In this document: piece after piece, positions 16,004-23,329 of the stretch
How the letters are laid out: each line of letters begins with the position of its first letter
Position numbering within the stretch: position 1 is the first letter of the stretch
NCBI RefSeq assembly: GCF_003056405.1
Contig: NZ_PYVZ01000019.1
Span: forward strand, 34,570 to 98,569
Direction: 5' to 3'
Length of the DNA stretch: 64,000 nucleotides
Source of the DNA: Devosia indica
GTDB lineage: Bacteria; Pseudomonadota; Alphaproteobacteria; Rhizobiales; Devosiaceae
Notes under the pieces: generated by a model
What the model saw: the letters and a program-made list of their open reading frames with translations, nothing else
Told to the model about the DNA's origin: nothing
Database searches by the model: none
Translations under genes and position numbers: made by a program

Positions 16004-16323
16004 TGCCCGCAAGGGCTATGGCGATAAACTGTCATTGTAATAAACCCATCGGACCCGGGGGCAGTACCCGGCGTCTCCACCATCTCCCCTCCTTTCGGGG
16101 AGGAGCCAATGGGGACGAAACAGGATCGACGAGGGCGTAAAGAGTGTGCTTTCGCTCGGCATTGTACCGCCGTTATCGGGCTAAAACTTATAGTTGCCAA
16201 TGACAACCATAAGGCTCCGGTCGCTCTCGCCGCGTAAGCGGTGCTAGCACTGGGAATTTAAGTCCTCCGCCCCTAGCCGGGCGTCAGGCGGGGTTCGCAG
16301 GCACCTGGCAACAGAAGCCTGCA
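16004..16323 (+). ncRNA. ssrA: Two-piece (circularly permuted) transfer-messenger RNA
   Basis: The alphaproteobacterial split tmRNA. The acceptor piece comes first and ends in CTCCACCA at 16082, preceded by a T-arm-like hairpin (ACCCGGGGGCAGTACCCGG). A removable hairpin segment of about 28 bases follows (16083-16110). The coding piece then begins GGGGACGAAACAGGATCGACG at 16111, the usual tmRNA 5' motif. The tag frame starts with GCC at 16196 and ends at TAA 16235-16237, giving ANDNHKAPVALAA. The TAGTT before the resume codon and the Leu-Ala-Ala degradation end match known tmRNAs. Outer ends are approximate; the 3' limit is set at the GCAGGC...GCCTGC hairpin. Tagged proteins go to ClpXP, and the adaptor gene sspB follows. 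Confidence 0.92.
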
Positions 16324-16438
16324 CTCATTTCCATTTGCTTGCAGTTCCTGCCGCCTTTGTTCTTGAATTTCATGGGAACGTAGGGCTGATATGGGCCGTT
16401 CGGGAATCGATCCGAACTTACGAGGAGATTAGGGCACT

Positions 16439-16927
16439 ATGGCCGAAGACCACATGCGATACGACATTCTCGCCCAGGAAGCCCTGCGCGGCGTCGTGCG
16501 CAAGGTTCTGGCCGAAGTGTCGCGGACCGGCCTGCCCGGCGAGCATCATTTCTTCATTTCCTTTGCCACGCGCGCGCCCGGCACCCGCATCAGCGAGGAA
16601 TTGCTCAAGCAGTACGACAAAGAAATGACCATCGTGCTGCAGAACCAGTATTGGGACCTCAAGGTCACCGAAAGTGCATTCGAGGTCGGCCTGAGCTTCA
16701 ATGGCCAACCCGAAATGCTGCACATTCCCTTTGCGGCCATCAAAAGCTTCTTTGATCCCTCGGTCCAGTTCGCCCTGCAATTCGACCCGGCCACCGCTCC
16801 CGATGAGCGCGAGGCTGATGAAGCCAACGCCGACGCAGCAACCGAAGCGGCATCGGGCGAGACTGCATCCGAAGAAAGCAGCGGCGAAAAAGTGGTCAGC
16901 CTCGACGCCTTCCGCAAAAAGCCCTGA
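16439..16927 (+). CDS. sspB: SspB-like ClpXP adaptor (alphaproteobacterial type)
   Basis: A 162-residue protein of the SspB-alpha family, which binds the ssrA tag and delivers tagged proteins to ClpX. The N-terminal beta domain (A-L-R-G-V-V-R-K-V-L, then H-H-F-F-I-S-F and V-L-Q-N-Q-Y-W-D-L) is followed by an acidic, low-complexity linker (about 120-148). A short basic tail, V-V-S-L-D-A-F-R-K-K, fits the ClpX-binding (XB) peptide. GAGGAG lies eleven bases before the ATG. A weak promoter (TTGAAT-18-TGATAT, 16363-16392) lies between ssrA and sspB. Being next to ssrA is notable because the adaptor and its RNA substrate act in the same pathway. Confidence 0.92.
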   Translation: MAEDHMRYDILAQEALRGVVRKVLAEVSRTGLPGEHHFFISFATRAPGTRISEELLKQYDKEMTIVLQNQYWDLKVTESAFEVGLSFNGQPEMLHIPFAAIKSFFDPSVQFALQFDPATAPDEREADEANADAATEAASGETASEESSGEKVVSLDAFRKKP

Positions 16928-16941
16928 CAACCGGACAAGGC

Positions 16942-17163
16942 ATGGAAAAGCGCTCCTTCTCCATTGCCGGCCATCGCACCTCCATTGCGCTCGAGCCCGA
17001 ATTCTGGCGCGGTCTCGAAGACATGGCGTCAGCCCGCCAGTTGAGCCTTGCCGGCCTTGTGCGCGACATCGACGAAAACCGGCAAACCACGAACCTGTCT
17101 TCGGCCGTGCGGCTTGCGGTTCTGGCCTGGTATCGGGACCGGCCCGCTACTGCCCCGGAATAA
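16942..17163 (+). CDS. Ribbon-helix-helix domain protein
   Basis: A 73-residue protein with the RHH_4-type (PF13467) pattern: a short strand R-T-S-I-A-L-E, then helix E-F-W-R-G-L-E-D-M-A and helix V-R-D-I-D, ending in L-A-W-Y-R-D. The strand would insert into the DNA major groove as an Arc/MetJ-type dimer. It lies 14 bases after sspB and is probably co-transcribed with it. The same small gene type follows sspB in other Rhizobiales as I recall, but this was not checked. Its stop overlaps the end of the convergent AsmA-like gene. Targets unknown. Confidence 0.78.
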   Translation: MEKRSFSIAGHRTSIALEPEFWRGLEDMASARQLSLAGLVRDIDENRQTTNLSSAVRLAVLAWYRDRPATAPE

Positions 17164-20100
17164 GCTGGATGGGCTGGTTGACGCCATCGCCGATGGGCTG
17201 GTTCACCCCGGGCTGAAAACCGAGATTGAGCGGCCCGTTGATCGGCTCTTCTTCCCCGGCCTCCGGTACGATCTCCTCAGACCCTTGTTCTTGCAGCAAC
17301 TGCTCTTCCTCAAGCCGTTGCGCTTCTTCCTCGGCGGCCTGCCGCGCGGCCTCCTCGGCAGCGCGCCGACGCTGTTCCTCGATCAGCCTGTTGCGCTCCT
17401 GGGCCGCCGCGCGTTGCCGGGCTTCATCTTCAAGCCGCAAGGTCTCGAGCCGCTCGACCTCCAATTCATTGGCCCGCACCTGGATGGCCGCGACCATCTC
17501 GCTGAGATCGACGCGCACCACCGGCGCAAGCAGCGTCCCGGTCACCTGCGCGATGATCCGGGCCGTGTCGGGCTCCACCAGTCCATCAGGATCGACATAG
17601 TCACGCGGGGTCAGCACATAGTTGCCATCCAGCCCCAGCGTATCGAGTACCAGGTTCAGGCTGCCCGCAAGCCGTCCGCCCGCCCCTTCGATGATGAGGT
17701 TGGCCACACGCACCGTGCCGCCGGCAATGGTGAATGCGCCCCGCGCGTCATCGGCCGTAAAATCCCCTTGTGAAAGGGCGATGCCGATCAGGGTCTCAAG
17801 CGTATCGGCTTCCATGTCCAGCACATTTTCCAGGCCCGCAATGGCCGGAAAGACCGACGGTGCCAGCCCCTGTGCGACGAAATCGGAGAACGCGAAATTG
17901 CCTTCCCCGGTCAGGCTGCGCACAGTCTCGCCCAGGCTCTCACCCGTCCCTTCAAATTGCAGCCCGGCAAACAGATTGCCCGACAGGCCCCACCCGATTG
18001 CTTCAGGGACAATGCCGTCCAGCGCCGCGCCATCCAGTGTAACCTGTCCGGACACCGTACGCGCCGAGAGCGACCCGGCGCAGCATTGCTCGATGGACAG
18101 CCTTAGCGTACCACCGCCGATCGCGCCGACCAGCCGGCTGATCGACACGGATTCCGGGCTCCATACAAAATTGAAGCTGGTTTCCCCCAGCATGTCCAAT
18201 CCGCCATGGGTCAGCGATCCGGTGGAAACCGCGATCTCGCCGCGCGCCGGGCGTGGCGCGGCATTGGCCGCCAGCGGACCTTCGGGCCAGATTGCCGCCC
18301 TATTGCCGATCAGCGCATCGCGCCCGAACAGGGCTGCGGCAAGCCCGCCAAGCTCCAGGGAATCGGTGTTTATCTGCCCGCTATAGCTCGGCAACTGCCC
18401 CAGACGCTGCATCTCCAGATAACCGCCAAACCCGGCATCCCCGCTCGCCCCCGCAATATTATCCAGCGTCAGCCGCCGAACGCCTTCAAAGGATAATGCT
18501 GCGCTGGCCTCGACCTCAGGCAGGCTGGCGCCCCGTGCGCCAACAAGACTGGCCAAGCCGCTTGCATCATCGAGCAGCACGTCGAGCGTACCATCGCCGC
18601 TGATTTCGCCATTCTGCACCACCCGCAAAGCGCCGAAATAGCTCACTGTCTGACCGCCCTGGCTCAACGCCATGCGCCCGTCAAATCCGTCTGGCCCGCT
18701 ACCCTCGAAGAACAGGCTCGCGACCAGCACATCGTCTCCGGCAAACAGCGGAATGTCGGCCAGCCCGAGACGGGCAAGCGTTGCCTCGCCATTCTCGGCC
18801 TCCAACGAGGCCACCAGTCGCAGCTCGCCCGTGGACAGACCCGAAAGGCCGTCGCTCATCTCGGCACGCAGGTCGATAGCCGCCGCCGCCAGATCGCCGC
18901 TCAGAGTCAACACCTGGCCCGCGCCCTCGACGCCCTGCTCCGCCTCGGCAATCAGAAACTGCAGATCCGCCGGCCATGTACCGGCGAGGCCCTCCTGCCA
19001 GCCAAACGGCACACCGGCCATTTCATAAAGCGCCATCAGTCCCGGCGCATCGCCGGCTGTCACCCCCACTTGCCCCGAACCGGTCACGTGGGGTTCGCCC
19101 AGACTTCCCGAAACGCGCAGCGCCGCGCTCAGCATCAGCCCACCCCAATCCGATGCCGAAAGGCGCGAGAACCGGACCGCCTCGGGCGACCATTGCGCTT
19201 CAGCTACAAGATCGGTGGCCATCAGCCCCATCACGTCAGCCTGCTCGGCCGTGATGGAAAAGCTGCCAGCTGGGAAGCTGATTGTGAAATTCGCGTCATT
19301 GACCGCATCGGGAAACAGCGCCAGCAAGGCTGCAGTTTCGCGATCATCCAGGCTCGCCAGTTTCAGCACCGTATCGAGCCTTGGCTCTGCGCCAAATCCA
19401 ATGCGAAGCTCCAACTCATGGCTTTTGCCATCCACATTCAGCCGCCCGTGGCTCAGCCCGAAGGCATCGCCCGCCAGCATCAGCCGCCCCTCAAGGCTGC
19501 CTGGCGTGTTGAACAGCGGGCTATCCTCGCTTGGCCGCTTCCACAATTGCGACAGCGCCTCCAGCCGGGCAGCCACAATGCTCACATCGCCCTGCAGGCC
19601 AACCACGCCATTGTCATTGGAGACCACGCCGGAAAACCGCATCTCGGTTTCCCCCGGCAAGCGGCCGACCGCCTGTTCGATGGTCCAGTCGGTACCATCG
19701 CTGATGGCGTCGACGCGCAATTCGCGCAGGGCAAAGCCGCGCAGGCCCACTTCCGCCAGATCCACCCCCAGCCGCCCCGGCATGGGTGGAATGGGCGGTG
19801 CGGGCAGTTCGGTCAACATGCGCACAAATTCATAGGGCAGTTCGCTGGCCACCTCGGTGGCGTCCCGCGGCGGCAATGAGAACACCCCGCCCGACACCAC
19901 GGCGTCGAAACTGCGTCTCAGGCCCAACTGCACGCTCGCAGCGCCGGTCAGGCGCATACCGGCCCGATTTTCATCGGGTTGCAATGTATAGCCCGAGAGC
20001 ACCACGCGATCCGTCGATACGGTAATCGCGCTTTCCAGCACCAGATCGCCGCGAATCTCATCGGCGCGCTCTGCTTCTGGTGGGGCCTGCCGATAGGCCA

Positions 20101-20803
20101 GGCTCCCCTCAAAGCGTGGTGCCGCACTGGCCGCCAATACGCCCTCCAGGGTCACGGAGAAGGCCCCCAACGCCTCGCGCACAAAGCTCGACACACGCGC
20201 ATTGCCCTGGTCGTCGGCAGCACCGGAATTGAACCTGACTTCATAGCGCGTGTCGTCATAGTCGGCCCGCCCCTGGAATTGAAACGGTCCGACAAAGCTC
20301 GAAAGCCGCAGGTCTCCATCGATACGTTGCGCAACAAATGTCTCGGCCGATCGCAGGTCCTCCAGCCGGATGCTGCCATTGGAAATTCGCGCATGTTCGA
20401 GCGCGACACCATTGCCTGCCCCGCTCAGGTCCACGCCACTGCCGAACAGCCCGTTCTCATCCACCGTCAGATCCACGACCGGGCTTTCGAGAGTGAGTGC
20501 GGTGACATTGTAGATATCGCGCAGAAAATCCATCAGCACGAACTCGGCCTCGACCGCGCCAACCGTTGCGGCGGGTGCTTCGGCATCGCCAACGATCACA
20601 TCGGAGAACGCCAGGCGCGGGCTGGGCAGCAGCGAAAACGAAATGTCGCCCCGAATCGAAACCTCGGCGCCCAACACGCTGGTCGCCAGCACTTCCATGC
20701 GGTCACGATAATCGCCCCATTGGATGAAGCGCGGCGCGAGAAAGGCGCCGGCCAGCACCACAATTGCAAAGAGGCCGACCACGATATAGATGCGATTAAG
20801 CAC
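17147..20803 (-). CDS. AsmA-family protein (large, envelope)
   Basis: A protein of about 1,218 residues. An N-terminal membrane helix (about residues 3-22) is followed by P-R-F-I-Q-W-G-D-Y-R-D and the AsmA N-terminal domain (PF05170). A very long periplasmic beta-rich region follows, with AsmA C-terminal-like repeats near 950-1,110. AsmA-like proteins form bridge-like grooves that carry phospholipids between the inner and outer membranes. The last 110 residues or so are unusual: a highly charged Glu/Arg/Ala coiled-coil segment (about 1,120-1,175), then a short tail repeating V-N-Q-P-I. The GTG start at 20803 is preferred, since the membrane helix follows directly; an ATG at 20860 would add 19 residues. 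The 3' end overlaps the convergent RHH gene by 17 bases. Confidence 0.85.
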   Translation of the reverse strand: MLNRIYIVVGLFAIVVLAGAFLAPRFIQWGDYRDRMEVLATSVLGAEVSIRGDISFSLLPSPRLAFSDVIVGDAEAPAATVGAVEAEFVLMDFLRDIYNVTALTLESPVVDLTVDENGLFGSGVDLSGAGNGVALEHARISNGSIRLEDLRSAETFVAQRIDGDLRLSSFVGPFQFQGRADYDDTRYEVRFNSGAADDQGNARVSSFVREALGAFSVTLEGVLAASAAPRFEGSLAYRQAPPEAERADEIRGDLVLESAITVSTDRVVLSGYTLQPDENRAGMRLTGAASVQLGLRRSFDAVVSGGVFSLPPRDATEVASELPYEFVRMLTELPAPPIPPMPGRLGVDLAEVGLRGFALRELRVDAISDGTDWTIEQAVGRLPGETEMRFSGVVSNDNGVVGLQGDVSIVAARLEALSQLWKRPSEDSPLFNTPGSLEGRLMLAGDAFGLSHGRLNVDGKSHELELRIGFGAEPRLDTVLKLASLDDRETAALLALFPDAVNDANFTISFPAGSFSITAEQADVMGLMATDLVAEAQWSPEAVRFSRLSASDWGGLMLSAALRVSGSLGEPHVTGSGQVGVTAGDAPGLMALYEMAGVPFGWQEGLAGTWPADLQFLIAEAEQGVEGAGQVLTLSGDLAAAAIDLRAEMSDGLSGLSTGELRLVASLEAENGEATLARLGLADIPLFAGDDVLVASLFFEGSGPDGFDGRMALSQGGQTVSYFGALRVVQNGEISGDGTLDVLLDDASGLASLVGARGASLPEVEASAALSFEGVRRLTLDNIAGASGDAGFGGYLEMQRLGQLPSYSGQINTDSLELGGLAAALFGRDALIGNRAAIWPEGPLAANAAPRPARGEIAVSTGSLTHGGLDMLGETSFNFVWSPESVSISRLVGAIGGGTLRLSIEQCCAGSLSARTVSGQVTLDGAALDGIVPEAIGWGLSGNLFAGLQFEGTGESLGETVRSLTGEGNFAFSDFVAQGLAPSVFPAIAGLENVLDMEADTLETLIGIALSQGDFTADDARGAFTIAGGTVRVANLIIEGAGGRLAGSLNLVLDTLGLDGNYVLTPRDYVDPDGLVEPDTARIIAQVTGTLLAPVVRVDLSEMVAAIQVRANELEVERLETLRLEDEARQRAAAQERNRLIEEQRRRAAEEAARQAAEEEAQRLEEEQLLQEQGSEEIVPEAGEEEPINGPLNLGFQPGVNQPIGDGVNQPIQLIPGQ

Positions 20804-20890
20804 TGTGCCTGTTCTGCCCCGGCTGAAACTGGCGTGAGTGTAGGCACTTGCCGCGCACAAGCAAGCCGCCTGAACCCTTTTTGAGCATAC

Positions 20891-20917
20891 GAAAACGGCC
20901 GGGCAAACGCCCGGCCG
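20891..20917 (-). terminator. Terminator of the phytase-like gene
   Basis: A perfect nine-pair stem (CGGCCGGGC/GCCCGGCCG) is followed on the minus strand by TTTTC. It lies 25 bases past the stop of the upstream gene on that strand. Confidence 0.65.
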
Positions 20918-20942
20918 CCGTCAAGGTCAAGGGGAGGAGACC

Positions 20943-23123
20943 TTAAAGGGTACCGATGGACCAGAACATGGTCTCGCCGGAGCTGTCGTCCACGCCATCA
21001 TTGTCAGTGACAACAAAGCCGGTTCCGCTGGCGTCGATGGCAAAGCCTTCGACCTTGTCCAGCACATAGCCGCCAGTAGAGGTCAGGTCGGGGAGCAGGT
21101 CGCGCACCAGCGTCTTGGTCACGGTCGGCAGTTCGCCGCCCAGCGCACCCGGCACCAGTTCGGCAACCGGCACGCTGTAGAGCGCCTTGAGCTGGGCCTT
21201 GTCGCCGATCTGGTTATCGCGTTCCACGATATAGACCAGGTCGCCATGGGCGGTGATTTCCGAAAGGCCAACCCAGGCCCCTTCGGCAGGAGCTTCGAGC
21301 GGATAGTTTACCGCACCCCATTCGCCGCTGGCGATATTGTAGGACACCAGTTTGACAGTGCCCTTGGCATCGTTTTTCCACTCGCGCTGGATGGCGATCC
21401 ACAGCGTGGCATCGTCGCCTTCACCAATCATGGTGACGCCTTCCGACCCAAAGCGGATTTCTTCGGCCAGAAGTTCAGCCGGGAACGGCACTTCCTCGGC
21501 AATCTCGCCATCGGCATTGACGCGATACAGAGCATGCGGGATGAGGCGGTCGGTGCGGCCTTCCGAAGCCAGCCAGAAGCCACCTTCGCCATCAAGGGCA
21601 ATGCCTTCAATGTCGATCTTCTGTGCCGGATGGCCATTGCGGGTCACCACGGTCTTGGCCGTGATGCGGGCCGGCTGCGCAGTGGCATCGATCGTGTAGA
21701 TCGAGGGCTGCGCACCCAGGAAGCTGTCGGAAACGCCATAGAGCATGCCCGGCATTTCGGCATCGGCGACGAGACCCGACAGGGCAACCCAGCCCAGCGG
21801 GCGGCCTTCGGCATCGAGATCCGAGATGATGTGCGGATAGCTGGGGGCATCGGCTTCGGCCAGCTCGAAGATCGAGACATGGCTGCGCGCCAGGCCATCG
21901 GCACCCAGATCGGTCTCATTGGCGGTGATCAGCAAATTGCGCTCCGGGATCGCCACCGCGCCTTCCGGGCCAATGCCCGAAGGAATGGCCTGGACGAATT
22001 CGGGCTCGGCGCCAGTGTCCTTGTAGATGGCAACCAGCGAAGCGCGTTCCAAGCCGATCAGCAGATAGGTGTCGTCGCCGAACTTGGCCACGTCCACACC
22101 TTCGGGCTCAACGCCCTTGGCATCGGAACGCTTGTCCGGATAGTGACCGTACTGGGCCGCCAGGTGGTCGAGCGATGCGCCGCTGTCGAACAGGACGTCG
22201 CCGGCCTTGTTGAAGATCGAGAAGCTGCGCGAACCGCCATTGTAGTCGCCTTCATTGGCCACCACGAAGCGCTCGTCATCGATCCACTTGACCGCATCGG
22301 GTTCACGCAGGCGCTCGGCCTGCGAGCCGGTGAAGTCGAGCGAACCATTGTCCTCGGTGTCGATGTTTTCGAGATCGACCGAACCGGCGGAGAAATCCGC
22401 GGACACTTCACCCGAATTGCCATCAACGATCACGAAGTGATTGTTTTCCTGCAGCGAAACCACAACCTCGTTGAGGCTGTTGATCGACACATATTCCGGT
22501 TCCGGATCGTCACCGGCCACGTCGGCCAGGCCAGTCAGGTCGACGATCCTGAGGGTGCCGCAATCCACGGCGCCGTCGACAACGTTCACCAGCGCCAGCG
22601 CACCGGCCGGCATCTGCGGGATTTCGCCGTCATTGAGGTCTTCGTCGCGTTCGTTCTCGATGGCCACGGCAATCAGCGAGCTATCGGCATTGCGCGCCAC
22701 CGAGTCCGGCTGGCCGCCCAGGTCGCAAGAGGCCTCAACGCTCTGGGTGTCGAGATCGATGGTCGCCAGATTGCCCGAAGGCTCGACATAGCTCTCCGAG
22801 GTATTGACGCCGACAAAGATCTTGTCGCCATCGACCACCACGGTGGTCGGTTCGCCGTCCAGCGCCAGGAAGCCGGCAGCCTTGGGCATGGACGGATCGG
22901 TAATATCGATAAAGCCGACGCCACCAGCCGGGCTGTCCGAATAGATCAGCGTCATGCCGTCTTCGGACACGGTGATGATTTCGGACGAGGTTTCTTCGGC
23001 ATCGGGCGTGTTCAGCGCGACAGGAAAGCTGGCAATACGGTTGAAATATTCGGCGGCCTGCACGCCGGCCGTGGAAAGGAGCAGAGCTGCGCTCAGGGCA
23101 GCGAGACGCTTTTGAGCAATCAT
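20943..23123 (-). CDS. Secreted phytase-like esterase/beta-propeller protein
   Basis: A 726-residue protein with a signal peptide cut after V-Q-A-A (about residue 23). The first 420 residues or so show repeated propeller-type blades with Asp-rich turns (D-I-T-D-P, T-I-D-L-D-T, K-F-G-D-D). The C-terminal 280 or so match the 'esterase-like activity of phytase' domain (PF13449), with K-I-D-I-E-G-I-A-L, G-S-E-G-V-T-M-I and D-K-V-E-G-F-A-I-D blade motifs. The composition is acidic, as expected of a calcium-stabilised periplasmic or secreted propeller. It could release phosphate from organic esters, but substrate and activity are not proven for most members. It is a single-gene unit with its own terminator. 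Confidence 0.8.
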   Translation of the reverse strand: MIAQKRLAALSAALLLSTAGVQAAEYFNRIASFPVALNTPDAEETSSEIITVSEDGMTLIYSDSPAGGVGFIDITDPSMPKAAGFLALDGEPTTVVVDGDKIFVGVNTSESYVEPSGNLATIDLDTQSVEASCDLGGQPDSVARNADSSLIAVAIENERDEDLNDGEIPQMPAGALALVNVVDGAVDCGTLRIVDLTGLADVAGDDPEPEYVSINSLNEVVVSLQENNHFVIVDGNSGEVSADFSAGSVDLENIDTEDNGSLDFTGSQAERLREPDAVKWIDDERFVVANEGDYNGGSRSFSIFNKAGDVLFDSGASLDHLAAQYGHYPDKRSDAKGVEPEGVDVAKFGDDTYLLIGLERASLVAIYKDTGAEPEFVQAIPSGIGPEGAVAIPERNLLITANETDLGADGLARSHVSIFELAEADAPSYPHIISDLDAEGRPLGWVALSGLVADAEMPGMLYGVSDSFLGAQPSIYTIDATAQPARITAKTVVTRNGHPAQKIDIEGIALDGEGGFWLASEGRTDRLIPHALYRVNADGEIAEEVPFPAELLAEEIRFGSEGVTMIGEGDDATLWIAIQREWKNDAKGTVKLVSYNIASGEWGAVNYPLEAPAEGAWVGLSEITAHGDLVYIVERDNQIGDKAQLKALYSVPVAELVPGALGGELPTVTKTLVRDLLPDLTSTGGYVLDKVEGFAIDASGTGFVVTDNDGVDDSSGETMFWSIGTL

Positions 23124-23329
23124 GATGTGGGTCCCCCAGAATGATGCGGGCCCGGCTTAGGACTGTGGGGAAACAGATCGATGACGCTTGCATGACGTTC
23201 CGGTGACAAGCCGGACTTCTATACAGGACCGGCCGCCATCCCTATATTGGCCAGTAGAACAAAATGAGATTCGTCAAGGCTCGGCCGCGCACCTGCCCTG
23301 GATCGCGCGGACCTTGGAACAGAGTACGC

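Noticed and set aside
16077..16110. The CTCCCCTCC...GGGGAGG hairpin as a Rho-independent terminator
   Set aside because: It lies between the acceptor and coding pieces of ssrA and is best explained as the segment removed during tmRNA maturation.
21246..23144. A 632-codon plus-strand frame opposite the phytase-like gene
   Set aside because: Antisense shadow; the minus-strand product has a signal peptide, domain motifs and a terminator.
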